DNA of 64,000 bases from Chryseobacterium soli (GCF_000737705.1 NZ_JPRH01000009.1:62001-126000), one strand, 5' to 3'. Counted from the stretch's first letter, positions 25,635-35,325 are shown. Program-made: numbers and translations. The notes: a model not told the origin generated them from the letters alone.

Positions 25635-26496
25635 TATTAAATATGTACTAGTTTCTGTCTTCAGTATTATTTCTCTAAGCTGTAAAAAAGTAGATGATTC
25701 CATATCTTATAATAAAGGTGATCTTACCATCTTTACTGATGAATCGTTTAAAAGCGTCACAGAAGCACTTGCAGATGGTTATATGGCCAGTTATCCTGAA
25801 ACACACATTAAAGTTACGACCAAGAAAGAAGACCTGGGTTTTGTAGACCTGGTTGATGGTAAAGCTAAAATAATAGTGCTGTCCAGAGATCTTTCTGCAA
25901 AAGAGACTAAAGCATACGAAGATAAAGTAGATCTGAAATTCATCCCAGCGAGGTTTGCAGCAGATGCTGTAGTTTTTGTGGTTCCTAAAGAATCATCTAA
26001 AACAAGTATTTCAATGGATGAAATTACCAATGGACTTCAGTCGGATGCTAAAGACTTTATTTTTGACGGAACCAATTCCAGTAATTTAAATTTTGTAGCC
26101 CAGAAGATAGGAAAGCTGCCTAAAGATTTAAAATTCTCAATTATTTCAGGAAATCAAAATATTATAGAGCAATTAAATAAGTATCCAAATAAAATTGGAG
26201 TAGTAGGATTGAATACTTTCAGCCGTCCTTACGATAAAACAGCAGAGAAATTAAGAGAGATGGTTAAAATCCTTCCTATTGAAAAAAATGGAAAACTCTA
26301 TACCGCTGATGTTACCCAATTACGTGGAATGAAATATCCTTTTACGAGAGTACTTTATTTCTTAACCAACGAAGGTGGATTTAACATAGCCAATGGCTTT
26401 ATCAGATACTCATGTACACAGTTAGGCCAGATGATCGTCGAAAAAGAAGGACTGCAGCCCTATAATTTGTACAAAAGAGAGGTGCAAATGCGTTAA
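25621..26496 (+). CDS. PstS-like phosphate-binding lipoprotein
   Basis: Substrate-binding-protein fold of the PstS family (PBP-like_2), 291 residues. The lipoprotein signal ends at ISLSC (Cys21; the start is MMKNSIKYV). The mature part opens DLTIFTDESFKSVTEALADGY, as in PstS, and has the hinge region ARFAADAVVFVVPKES. No pstC, pstA or pstB lies nearby, so it is probably not part of a standard phosphate importer. Its conserved place next to ExbB/ExbD/TonB and TPR genes in Flavobacteriia suggests an envelope role, which is inference. Confidence 0.82.
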   Translation: MMKNSIKYVLVSVFSIISLSCKKVDDSISYNKGDLTIFTDESFKSVTEALADGYMASYPETHIKVTTKKEDLGFVDLVDGKAKIIVLSRDLSAKETKAYEDKVDLKFIPARFAADAVVFVVPKESSKTSISMDEITNGLQSDAKDFIFDGTNSSNLNFVAQKIGKLPKDLKFSIISGNQNIIEQLNKYPNKIGVVGLNTFSRPYDKTAEKLREMVKILPIEKNGKLYTADVTQLRGMKYPFTRVLYFLTNEGGFNIANGFIRYSCTQLGQMIVEKEGLQPYNLYKREVQMR

Positions 26497-26586
26497 AGAA
26501 ATATAAATTAACATTATACCCCATATAATTACACTATTTTGGTCTAAAAATTGTGTAGAATATAACTCAATTTAGAAAAATATAAA

Positions 26587-28236
26587 ATGAAAGATATAAT
26601 GAATATGAATGTAAAGAAGATTGCTTTTGGAGCAGCTGTGGTATTTTTTGCCAACTTTGCCAGTGCACAGACGTTGCAGGATGGTATAAACAGTGTGGAT
26701 AGTGATAAGTATGCACAAGCTAAAACTAATTTTACTGACATGATTGCGAAAGCACCTACTGCAGAAAATTATTTTTATTTAGGAAATACTTTCCTAAGAC
26801 AAGGTGATCCGGATTACGCTAAAGCAACAGAAAGTTTTAATAAAGGACTTGCTGCAGACAGTAAAAGCTACCTTAACAAAATTGGTCTGGCAACAGTCAA
26901 ATTAGGAAAAGGAGACAAAAGTGCTATCGCTGAAATTCAAAAAGTTGTAACTGACTCTAAAGAGAAGGATGCTGAAGTATTGTTCAGAGCTGCAGAAGCT
27001 TTGACTTTATTTGAAAAGAACAACTCTCCTGACCTTGCTATTCAATTCCTGAATAAAGCAATTGAAAGAGCTCAGAAAAAAGAAGTTCCGGCTAATTATT
27101 ACTATACACTAGGGGACGCATACAGATTAAAGAAAAATCCGGGAGATGCAATGTCTGCTTATGACAAAGCATTACCACTTGCTAAAAACAAAGCATCTGT
27201 ATACACAAGAATGGGTACGCTTTGGATGGCTGCTCAATTATGGCAAAAAGCAAAAGAAAGCATAGATAAAGCCATTGCGGTAGATCCTACGTATGCGCCT
27301 GCTTATAAAGCATTAGCTTCATATGACATCAGATACCAGGAGAATGCAAAAGCAACTCAGGATTTGATCAACTATACAAAATATGCCGATGAAGATCCGT
27401 ATACTTTATTGGAAATCTCAAAATTGTATTTCACCAATGAAGATTATACGAATTCTAAGGCTGTATTAGATAAAATTTTTGATAAGATCAATGATCCTAT
27501 TAAATTCAAATTAAGAGCATACCAATTGTATGCAGACGGAAAATATGCCGATGCTAAGCAAAATATGGATACTTTCGTTTCTCAGGCAGAGCAGTCAAGA
27601 GTACAGCCTTCTGACCAGGGATTACAAGGACTTATTGCTGCAGGATTAGCAAAAACAGAAACAGATGCAGCTAAAAAATCTGCATTAAATGCTGAAGCAC
27701 AGCAAAAAATAGCAATTGCAAAAGCAGCAAAAGATGAGACAATGAAATGGGATATGGAGCTGGCTAAGATCTCCGGAGGAGGAGCTTCTCAGGCTGATGC
27801 AGATTCAGGACCTACCAATGCTACTATCGATGCATTGAAAAAGCAGGCTGCTGCAGATCCTAAGAATACAGATGTTTTATACAAACTGGCAACTGCTTAC
27901 CAGGATGCAAAAAACTGGAATGGAGCAATCCTTACATGGCAGAAAGTAATTGTACTTCTTCCAGATTGGGCACCGGCTTATTACAGCCAGGGATATTCTT
28001 ATCAGCAAGCAGGAAACAATGAAGCAGCTAAATTAGCCTATGAAAAATTCATTGCTACAGTAAAACCTGCTGATCAGGAAGCGAACAAGCAGATTTTATC
28101 ATATGCCTATTTCGCTGTGGCTTATATCAGCAAAACTTCTGATGTGGCTAAAGCTAAAGATTATGTTGCAAAATCTCTTCAGTTAGATCCTACTTACCAG
28201 GATGCTGTAAAATTAAATGCAGAACTCAACAAATAA
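26587..28236 (+). CDS. tetratricopeptide-repeat periplasmic protein
   Basis: 549-residue exported protein with a signal peptide (positive MKDIMNMNVKK, hydrophobic core, cleavage likely after FASA-Q) and about ten TPR-like helical pairs. Examples are NYFYLGNTFLRQGDPDYA and NYYYTLGDAYRLKKNPGDAM near the N-terminal half and PAYYSQGYSYQQAGNNEAA towards the C-terminus. TPR arrays bind other proteins, so it is probably a scaffold in the periplasm. ATGs at codons 5 and 7 are alternative starts. It follows the PstS-like gene by 90 bp and ends before a terminator. Confidence 0.85.
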   Translation: MKDIMNMNVKKIAFGAAVVFFANFASAQTLQDGINSVDSDKYAQAKTNFTDMIAKAPTAENYFYLGNTFLRQGDPDYAKATESFNKGLAADSKSYLNKIGLATVKLGKGDKSAIAEIQKVVTDSKEKDAEVLFRAAEALTLFEKNNSPDLAIQFLNKAIERAQKKEVPANYYYTLGDAYRLKKNPGDAMSAYDKALPLAKNKASVYTRMGTLWMAAQLWQKAKESIDKAIAVDPTYAPAYKALASYDIRYQENAKATQDLINYTKYADEDPYTLLEISKLYFTNEDYTNSKAVLDKIFDKINDPIKFKLRAYQLYADGKYADAKQNMDTFVSQAEQSRVQPSDQGLQGLIAAGLAKTETDAAKKSALNAEAQQKIAIAKAAKDETMKWDMELAKISGGGASQADADSGPTNATIDALKKQAAADPKNTDVLYKLATAYQDAKNWNGAILTWQKVIVLLPDWAPAYYSQGYSYQQAGNNEAAKLAYEKFIATVKPADQEANKQILSYAYFAVAYISKTSDVAKAKDYVAKSLQLDPTYQDAVKLNAELNK

Positions 28237-28262
28237 TTTAAATTTTAAATTATAGATAGTAT

Positions 28263-28295
28263 AACTTCCCATTCGTAATGTTTGGGAAGTTTTTA
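28263..28295 (+). terminator. rho-independent terminator after the TPR gene
   Basis: Stem AACTTCCCA / TGGGAAGTT with an 11-base loop, then a T-rich tail. Confidence 0.75.
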
Positions 28296-28305
28296 CTTTA
28301 AATCT

Positions 28306-28313
28306 TATCTTTG
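28306..28313 (+). promoter_or_regulatory. -7 box TATCTTTG for bshB1
   Basis: Exact TAnnTTTG with TTTG at 28281-28284 (21 bp spacing). It overlaps the preceding terminator arm and leaves a leader of about 75 nt. Confidence 0.5.
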
Positions 28314-28390
28314 AAAATAGGAAACGCCCGGAGTTGAAAATTAGAAAATTATTGGGCTTCCATCTGACAAATTAAAAATAAAAAGAATAG

Positions 28391-29110
28391 ATGAAAACAG
28401 ATATACTTGCCTTTGGTGCCCATCCCGACGATGTAGAATTAGGATGTGGAGGCACTGTTGCTAAATTGATTTCAGAAGGAAAAACATGTGTTATTGTTGA
28501 CCTCACCAAAGGAGAACTCGGAACCAGAGGTACAGATGAGACCAGAAGAGTGGAAGCTTTAGACGCTGCCAAAATTCTAGGAGTAGCTGCAAGAGTAAAT
28601 CTTGGAATGAAAGATGGCTTTCTGGTGAATTCTGAAGAATACCAGATGGAGATCGTAAAAATGATTCGCAGATACCGCCCGGAAATCGTCTTAGCCAATG
28701 CGATTGATGATAGACATCCGGATCATGCAAAAGCAGCGAAATTAGTATCGGATGCGTGCTTTTTAGCCGGCCTGAGAAAAATTGAAACCGTACACGAAGG
28801 AGAAAATCAGGAGGTATGGAGACCCAAGCATATTTTTCACTATATCCAGTGGAAAGATATCAAACCTGAATTCGTGATTGACATTTCAGAGCATCTTGAT
28901 AAGAAGATCGAAGCATGTATGGCTTTCAAAACACAGTTTTATGATCCGACTTCTAAGGAACCGGTTACTCCAATTGCAACGAAAGACTTCTATGAAAGCT
29001 TAACCTACCGTGCACAAGATCTTGGACGTTTATCGGGAGTGGCTTATGCTGAGGGATTTACGTCAGAGAAGCTCATTGCGATGAAAAATTTTGAAGGAAT
29101 TGTTTGGTAA
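28391..29110 (+). CDS. bshB1: bacillithiol biosynthesis deacetylase BshB1
   Basis: Zinc-dependent PIG-L/LmbE-family deacetylase that removes acetate from GlcNAc-malate, the second step of bacillithiol synthesis. The 239-residue protein opens MKTDILAFGAHPDDVELGCG, with zinc-binding HPDD at 11-14, and has the second metal-site segment DDRHPDHAKAAK and the C-terminal YAEGF found in BshB1. The bacillithiol route is usual in Flavobacteriia. The tRNA-His promoter overlaps its last codons. Confidence 0.93.
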   Translation: MKTDILAFGAHPDDVELGCGGTVAKLISEGKTCVIVDLTKGELGTRGTDETRRVEALDAAKILGVAARVNLGMKDGFLVNSEEYQMEIVKMIRRYRPEIVLANAIDDRHPDHAKAAKLVSDACFLAGLRKIETVHEGENQEVWRPKHIFHYIQWKDIKPEFVIDISEHLDKKIEACMAFKTQFYDPTSKEPVTPIATKDFYESLTYRAQDLGRLSGVAYAEGFTSEKLIAMKNFEGIVW

Positions 29111-29133
29111 TTAAAAAATCTTCCCTATATTTG
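29103..29133 (+). promoter_or_regulatory. promoter of tRNA-His: TTTG-N19-TATATTTG
   Basis: TTTG at 29103-29106 and TATATTTG at 29126-29133 with the consensus 19-bp spacer; the tRNA begins 13 bp later. The -33 element lies within the end of bshB1. Confidence 0.85.
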
Positions 29134-29145
29134 CAACCACAAAAC

Positions 29146-29220
<75 letters not shown>

Positions 29221-29222
29221 CA

Positions 29223-29256
29223 AAAAAAGTACACTTTTTATAAGTGTACTTTTTTA
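29223..29256 (+). terminator. rho-independent terminator after tRNA-His
   Basis: Stem AAAAAAGTACACTT / AAGTGTACTTTTTT with a TTTAT-type loop, starting 2 bp after the tRNA. Confidence 0.88.
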
Positions 29257-29259
29257 TTT

Positions 29260-29658
29260 TACCTCCATTCTAAAACTATATTTTTCAGGAATATAGAGAT
29301 GAGAATGTTAAAATTACAGTGCAGAATTTCATTTCAGATGACAAAGTTGGGGGCTCACGAGATACAATTCAGTTATTTTTTATACTCCTTTTAAAGCGAT
29401 TGAATGATTTACCTTGTTTCTTTCGAAGCTATTTCCCGCTTTCCACTGCAATCTTTTTTTTCAAAAAAGGATTTCCGCTACAATCGGGGCTAGGGTAGTC
29501 TCATTTATTAACTTCCCTCTTCCGGCTCCAGACTTCCTGACATTATCAAAAAAAACAAAATATCTTATTCCAAGCTCAGGTTATTATCCTTAATCCCTGC
29601 CAAACGTCATGTACCACAGAAAAAAAAATTACTACATTTATGGTGATTAACTTCAGCT
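29260..29658. other. non-coding gap before the DUF4132 locus (about 400 bp)
   Basis: No convincing gene. At about 29431-29495 a partial palindrome is seen: AGCTATTTCCCGC on the left, CGGGGCTAGG on the right, with an inner T-run/A-run arm. Its look (CCGCTTTCC...GGATTTCCGC) resembles dispersed intergenic repeats of Chryseobacterium, as far as I recall, but only one copy is in this window. A weak TACATTTA (29633-29640) could be the -7 box for the next gene. Confidence 0.4.
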
Positions 29659-30093
29659 ATGGAAATAAAAGTTACCGTAAAGCAGCTCGGAAAGAAGCAT
29701 CCCATCCTCTCAGAACAAAAAATTGACATTGAATATCAGGACACCGATATCTCAGTAGAAAAACTGCTGCAATTAATTGTTCAGCAGCAGGTAGAAACAT
29801 TTAATGTAAAATCATTTGAGCTGGAAGAACAGGATTATGCCAAAATTCCTATGGAAAACTATCTGAATATCCTTACCGATACCGGAAAGGTAGGTTTTGG
29901 AAGCATTTATAATCAAAAGAAAGCTGATCTTCAAAAGGCGCAAGAAAATGCTGTACAAGCTTTTGAAGATGGCATGTTTGCTGTATTTTACAATGACGAG
30001 CAACTCGAAAGTTTAACACAAATCATAGACCTAAGCTTGCAGCATACATTCGTTTTCATCAGGCTTACATTTCTGGCAGGAAGTTATTGGTAA
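29659..30093 (+). CDS. hypothetical protein paired with DUF4132 (144 aa)
   Basis: Not recognised. A cytoplasmic protein opening MEIKVTVKQLGKKHPILSEQ; the N-terminal half looks beta-rich and ubiquitin-like in pattern (paired strands, then the helix SVEKLLQLIVQQQVETF), with a charged helix in the middle (NQKKADLQKAQENAVQAFED) and a C-terminal beta-rich segment with FAVFYNDEQL. It starts 26 bp upstream of the 1678-residue DUF4132 gene on the same strand and is surely co-transcribed with it. The fold comments are pattern-based guesses. Confidence 0.72.
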   Translation: MEIKVTVKQLGKKHPILSEQKIDIEYQDTDISVEKLLQLIVQQQVETFNVKSFELEEQDYAKIPMENYLNILTDTGKVGFGSIYNQKKADLQKAQENAVQAFEDGMFAVFYNDEQLESLTQIIDLSLQHTFVFIRLTFLAGSYW

Positions 30094-30119
30094 ATTAAAG
30101 ACACTGAATCTCAAAATAC

Positions 30120-33100
30120 ATGGAAATCACAGAAAAATTAGAACCGAAAAAAGCGGTCAATCATTACAGGAATTTACGGAAAGAACTCAAAGACCAAATA
30201 GAAGCCGATCCGGGATTACAAAATTCACAGCTCAAACTTAAAAAAGAAGTTGCAGAATTAGGATTGTTGATCGTTGGAAAGACCAACTATTACCAGGATT
30301 TAACCTTGGGCAGCGAGCAGGCTGAAAAAATTAAAAAACTTACACACTCTGATATTTGGGAAGACGAAGAATATTATAAACTATTGGTTTATTTTTTTGG
30401 AGATCATGCAGAGCTGGTGAAGCATGCCTGGAATAAAATGCCTTATAAAATGTACCAGACGGGATACTACCGCCGTTCATTTCGTGCGCCCAATAATAGT
30501 AGATTTACACTGCTTAACCAGTTAAATTTAGTGGGAAATCTGTTGCAGCTTCCAAGCGTCTATTCTTATGATAATGGGGAACAGCATTATAACCTTACCT
30601 TGGAAGAGCAAATCATTTATGATACTGCATTATCCAATAATTCGCATCAGTTTTATCTTTGGTCCACCGCAATAGATACAGGAAATACAGCCATTTATCA
30701 ATTAATTGAAGATATTATTTTCAATAAACATCCCGAGGGAAAAGTATCCCGGAACATCATTAAAGCATTACTTAACAGCGAACAGCAGCGATGCTGGGAA
30801 TTGGTAGAAAAGCTTCTGCTTGCGGCACAGCGGCAGGAAGGACTGAGGCAAACAGTATTGGAAGCCTTGGATGAAACCAGTATAGGCGCTTTGGAATACA
30901 TAACCAATGTAATCATAGAACATAAACTTACACGCTTCTCATCCGTTGTCCGTTCCATAGATAGCTGGACCGGTTTAGGCTGGGATACGGAGAAAGAATC
31001 CGTGGTGAAAAATATTGTGTCATTGGCTCATACCTATTTCAATAATCCGGAACAGATTCCGAATGCTGTAAAAAGTAAAAATAATAATGAAGTTTATATG
31101 GCACTCTGGGTACAGGCCGTATGGGATGTGGAAAAAACTATTCCATATCTGCACCAGCTGTTTGATACCGGAAGTATAGAAAAGAAATGTCTGGCCATAA
31201 AGTTCGCAGCAGAAACTCAGGATCCTTACATTCAGATGCCATTGTATTATAAGGCCATACTGGAAGGTGATGTGCAGGTGCTGGCATTTGCGGGAGAACC
31301 TTTATCAGAATTATTAAGTGTCAATGTAAAATCAAAATTTTTCATCAATCATGCAGATTATCCGGATTTCTTTGAGAAGCTGCATGCCCTGACTCAAAAG
31401 ATTGAAATAAAGGAAAAGAAATTTGAAGGAAAGATATTCTCATGGCTGAATGCCACTTTCAATAAAAGCAGTTTATATGCTTCCATGTTCTATCTGGTAG
31501 GAGAAGACCGCAATAAACTGGATACCGTACTTTCCTATTTCGATCAGTTTGAACTTTCCCTGCGGGAACTGTTGACACGGAATATTTTAGAAGATTTTTA
31601 CTGCTATTCTTATTCCTATAATTTTGAAAAAAGGAAAAAAGCGGTCACTCCATTCCAGAAAGAATTTGCCTTTACCATTATAAAAGACCGCGGGGAATCT
31701 ATGGTAGCTTCGGGAATTAATGTATTGCAGCAAAATCCTTTACATACAGAGGAGGTAATGAGGTTCTTTGATTTATTTAAAAGAAAAAGCGGAACCCTTC
31801 GAAAGAAACTGATTGAACTTGTATTGCAACAGGAAGATGGAGTAGTTACGCCATTGGTTGATCAGCTAATGACCCAGGGAGACATTGAACAACGAACGGC
31901 TTCGCTGGATATCATGCTTCAGCTTCAGAAAAATAAAAGAGTATCCGCTCAAATTGGAAACTGGACGCAACAGTATGCTGAAAAACCGAAGGTAACGGAA
32001 AGAGAACAGAGCCTTCTCGATCAGCTTGCTCCTTCCGAAGATAAAAAACTCCTTTCAGCAGAAAATGGATTCGGGTTCTATGATCCTACCGCAATTTCAA
32101 CGTTTGAACTGCCAGCAGTAGAGAATGATTCAGTATATCTGCAGGCTATCAAAAAAGATAAATATGGTTTTACGCAATCTCTGGATCAGATCAAAGCAGA
32201 ATTAAAAAAGTTGAACGATCTTTTCCTGAGCCATAAAGACCATGAATATGAAGCAGAGGAATGGAGTGGTGCTAAAGAAAAAGTCCTGATGGGAAATTCC
32301 TTCCGCCAGATCGTCAATAAAACAGAAGGCTTTACCCCTGAACAATTGGCTGAAAACTATCCGTTGCATGAAGTATGGGAACAGTGGTATAAAGATTCAG
32401 GATTACAGCCACGGGATTTGTTTTTATTGACATTCATTGATAATTGCGACAGAAAGGTGTTCAGAGATTTTCTGGATGGCTATGTGTTTTATCATAAGGA
32501 GATCATTCCTAACCCAATGAAAGGAAACTATTATTGGGATAATCCGATCAGTAGAATTCTGACAGCACTACAATATAAATTTGTATTTGCAGAAAAAACA
32601 GACTTCTTAATTGATGCATGCAGCACCCTGTTTGCCCATCTTCCTGAGAATATTATCAACTATAAAGGGAAAGATGATAAAGACTATTATTATACGTACA
32701 GAGGAAATGGCTGGCAGCAATTAGGCTTTTTCGATGTCTTTTTGAGAGCGATTCCTTTAAAAAATCTTACCGATGAACAGCATATCAAACAGTGGAATTT
32801 TTACCGATGGATGCAGTATAATGGATTACCGGAAAACATCAAAATCAGTGTGCCTCCTTTCTATCTGTTTTGTAAGGCCTATGAACTGAACATCATTACC
32901 AAAGGCGAGCTGTATGAAGGAATTCTCACGGCGGAATCTGCTATCCGCGATCTTACAAGAGTTGAATCATACCATCATTTTGAAAAATACCTGGAAATAT
33001 TTCCTTTCCTAAAACCGATGATTGAGGAAATACAAAATAATTTCCTGGATATTGAGCTGATTCGTGGGGATGCCAATACTGCCGTTTCCCATTTTGTCCA

Positions 33101-35156
33101 GGAATTTCAAACCATATACGGAATGAATCGTCTGGTACAGCTTCTGAAAGGGCTGGGCAAATCCGGATTATATGCCAATTATATCTACAGCTATGGGAAT
33201 GAAAGTATGACCAAACAAAAGCTGTTTTCCTATCTTTTATCCAACTGTCATCCTTTAGAAAGCGATACACAGGAATCATTCAATGAAATGATGAAAAAGG
33301 AGAAAATTGCAGAACTACGTTTAATACAGGCAGCTGTCTATGCCCCGCAATGGCAAAAGCTGATCAGCAGTTATTTAGGCTGGAAAGGCTTGGACTCAGC
33401 AATCTGGTGGATGCATGCACATACGAAAACCACTTCTTATCAGGCACAGAATTCAGGACTGGAAAGTGAAGTCGCAAAATATTCATCAGTAGATGTTCAG
33501 GAATTTCAGGATGGGGCAGTAGATAAAGAATGGTTCATAAAAGCTTATAAAGAATTAGGAAAAGCCCGCTGGGAAATGCTGTACGAATCTGCGAAATATA
33601 TCTCCGACGGAAACGGACACAGAAGAGCAAGACTCTATTCCGATACGCTTACAGGCGATTTAAAAATTAAAGAAGTTACCGCGAAAGTAAAAGACAAGCG
33701 TGATCAGGATTATCTGCGGGTATATGGACTCGTTCCGCTCAGTAAAACCAATCCTCAGAAAGATGTATTGAGCCGCTATGAATACATCCAGCAGTTTAAA
33801 AAAGAAAGCCGGGAGTTCGGTTCCATGAAGCAGTCGAGTGAAGCGCTGGCGATCCGGGTGGCTTTAGAAAACTTAGCAAGAAATGCAGGATATCCGGATC
33901 CGATCCGATTGACCTGGGCTATGGAAACCCGCCAAATTCAGGGATTTTTATCAAAAGATACACAGGTAACGATTGACGGTGTTACGGTAGGTTTAGTCAT
34001 AGAAGCCGATGGGAAAGCCGAAATTGTTGTATTTAGGGATGATAAGCAATTGAAATCCATACCGCCAAAGATTAAAAAAGACAAGTCGGTGGTAGAATTA
34101 GGAAATAACCGGAAGATTATGCGTGAACAGTGGACCCGTTCCCGAAAAGGACTGGAAGAAGCGATGATCAGAGGTGATGAATTTCTTCTTGCAGAGATCA
34201 AAAATTTATTTGAGCATCCTGTCATCGTAAGACATTTGGAAAAACTGATATTTATTTCCAGTGATCACAAAATAGGATTCTTTAAAGATGGAAATCTGGT
34301 AACAGCTCAGGGTGAAATTCAGCAGCTAGGAGAGGATACGACCTTACGTATCGCCCATTGTGTAGATTTACACGAGCATGCGGTCTGGAGTGAATATCAG
34401 CATTTTTGTTTTACAGAAAAACTGATACAGCCGTTCAAACAGGTATTTAGGGAGTTATATGTACCAACTCCTGATGAATTGCAGGAAAAATCAATATCGC
34501 GACGATATGCAGGACATCAGATTCAGCCGAAACAGGCACTCGCATTGCTGAAAACAAGAGGGTGGAAAGTAGATTATGAAGAAGGGCTGCAAAAAGTATA
34601 TCATAAAGAAGGCTTCCAGGTAAAGCTGTATGCTGCGGCTAACTGGTTTTCACCGGCAGAGGTAGAAAGTCCAACGTTGGAAACCATAGAATTCCATTCA
34701 TTGAAAGATCATAAGAACATTCCTTTTGAAGATATTAACCCAAGGCTGTTTTCAGAAGTGATGCGGGATATAGATCTGGTGGTATCAGTAGCCCACGTAG
34801 GAGATGTAGACCCTGAAGCCAGTCATTCTTCTATTGAAATGAGAGCTGTATTGATGAAAGAAACCGCCAGATTGTTCAAATTGGATAATGTAAGTATTGA
34901 AGGTACGCATGTGTTGGTAAAAGGTAAAATGGCAGAATACAGCGTACACCTGGGAAGTGCTGTTGTTCATCAGGTTCCGGGTAAATATCTGTCGATACTG
35001 GCTGTTCAGTCTCAGCATAGAGGCAGACTGTTTTTACCCTTTGCAGATGACGATCCGAAGTCTGCTGAAGTGATGTCTAAAGTTCTGTTATTGGCCAAAG
35101 ACGATGAAATACAGGATCCAACCATTCTTTCACAGATCAAAAGGGAGTATGTGTAA
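30120..35156 (+). CDS. DUF4132 domain-containing giant protein
   Basis: 1678 residues without signal peptide or membrane helix. The first about 1100 residues are helical and HEAT-like, with repeated Leu-rich pairs (e.g. LLNSEQQRCWELVEKLLLAA, SLDIMLQLQKNKRVSAQIGN). The last about 400 carry the DUF4132 domain, seen in ISRRYAGHQI, LKTRGWKVDYE, EMRAVLMKETARLF, YSVHLGSAVVHQ and GRLFLPFADDDPKSAEV. E. coli YehI/MolR are distant relatives; there the genes sit with MoxR ATPase and VWA proteins, which are absent here. Biochemical function is unknown. It forms a two-gene unit with the 144-residue protein; the spacing is 26 bp. Domain call is confident, role is not. Confidence 0.88.
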   Translation: MEITEKLEPKKAVNHYRNLRKELKDQIEADPGLQNSQLKLKKEVAELGLLIVGKTNYYQDLTLGSEQAEKIKKLTHSDIWEDEEYYKLLVYFFGDHAELVKHAWNKMPYKMYQTGYYRRSFRAPNNSRFTLLNQLNLVGNLLQLPSVYSYDNGEQHYNLTLEEQIIYDTALSNNSHQFYLWSTAIDTGNTAIYQLIEDIIFNKHPEGKVSRNIIKALLNSEQQRCWELVEKLLLAAQRQEGLRQTVLEALDETSIGALEYITNVIIEHKLTRFSSVVRSIDSWTGLGWDTEKESVVKNIVSLAHTYFNNPEQIPNAVKSKNNNEVYMALWVQAVWDVEKTIPYLHQLFDTGSIEKKCLAIKFAAETQDPYIQMPLYYKAILEGDVQVLAFAGEPLSELLSVNVKSKFFINHADYPDFFEKLHALTQKIEIKEKKFEGKIFSWLNATFNKSSLYASMFYLVGEDRNKLDTVLSYFDQFELSLRELLTRNILEDFYCYSYSYNFEKRKKAVTPFQKEFAFTIIKDRGESMVASGINVLQQNPLHTEEVMRFFDLFKRKSGTLRKKLIELVLQQEDGVVTPLVDQLMTQGDIEQRTASLDIMLQLQKNKRVSAQIGNWTQQYAEKPKVTEREQSLLDQLAPSEDKKLLSAENGFGFYDPTAISTFELPAVENDSVYLQAIKKDKYGFTQSLDQIKAELKKLNDLFLSHKDHEYEAEEWSGAKEKVLMGNSFRQIVNKTEGFTPEQLAENYPLHEVWEQWYKDSGLQPRDLFLLTFIDNCDRKVFRDFLDGYVFYHKEIIPNPMKGNYYWDNPISRILTALQYKFVFAEKTDFLIDACSTLFAHLPENIINYKGKDDKDYYYTYRGNGWQQLGFFDVFLRAIPLKNLTDEQHIKQWNFYRWMQYNGLPENIKISVPPFYLFCKAYELNIITKGELYEGILTAESAIRDLTRVESYHHFEKYLEIFPFLKPMIEEIQNNFLDIELIRGDANTAVSHFVQEFQTIYGMNRLVQLLKGLGKSGLYANYIYSYGNESMTKQKLFSYLLSNCHPLESDTQESFNEMMKKEKIAELRLIQAAVYAPQWQKLISSYLGWKGLDSAIWWMHAHTKTTSYQAQNSGLESEVAKYSSVDVQEFQDGAVDKEWFIKAYKELGKARWEMLYESAKYISDGNGHRRARLYSDTLTGDLKIKEVTAKVKDKRDQDYLRVYGLVPLSKTNPQKDVLSRYEYIQQFKKESREFGSMKQSSEALAIRVALENLARNAGYPDPIRLTWAMETRQIQGFLSKDTQVTIDGVTVGLVIEADGKAEIVVFRDDKQLKSIPPKIKKDKSVVELGNNRKIMREQWTRSRKGLEEAMIRGDEFLLAEIKNLFEHPVIVRHLEKLIFISSDHKIGFFKDGNLVTAQGEIQQLGEDTTLRIAHCVDLHEHAVWSEYQHFCFTEKLIQPFKQVFRELYVPTPDELQEKSISRRYAGHQIQPKQALALLKTRGWKVDYEEGLQKVYHKEGFQVKLYAAANWFSPAEVESPTLETIEFHSLKDHKNIPFEDINPRLFSEVMRDIDLVVSVAHVGDVDPEASHSSIEMRAVLMKETARLFKLDNVSIEGTHVLVKGKMAEYSVHLGSAVVHQVPGKYLSILAVQSQHRGRLFLPFADDDPKSAEVMSKVLLLAKDDEIQDPTILSQIKREYV

Positions 35157-35178
35157 AATAGAATAATGTATCATATAG

Positions 35179-35213
35179 AGAGAGTATACTTTTAGGAGTG
35201 TACTCTTTTTTTA
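35179..35213 (+). terminator. terminator after the DUF4132 gene
   Basis: Stem GAGAGTATACT / AGTGTACTCT (one G-T pair) followed by seven T. It resembles the tRNA-His terminator in its right arm (AGTGTACT then T run). Confidence 0.78.
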
Positions 35214-35297
35214 TATCTATTGAAAGAAGTATAAGGCCACAAATGATCATACTTTTTATTTATACATTTTACCATGTATATTGTATAAAAATAAGCA

Positions 35298-35325
35298 TTA
35301 AAAAAGCATCCTTTTTCAGATGCTT
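35298..35325 (-). terminator. terminator after the DUF3276 gene
   Basis: Stem AAGCATC / GATGCTT with an eight-base loop; on the minus strand followed by TTTTTT. Confidence 0.78.

Noticed and set aside
29222..35215. DUF4132 pair as a mobile island with flanking direct repeats
   Set aside because: The only shared flank sequence is AGTGTACT plus T run, part of two terminators; no integrase, transposase or tRNA-end duplication was found, so mobility is not claimed.
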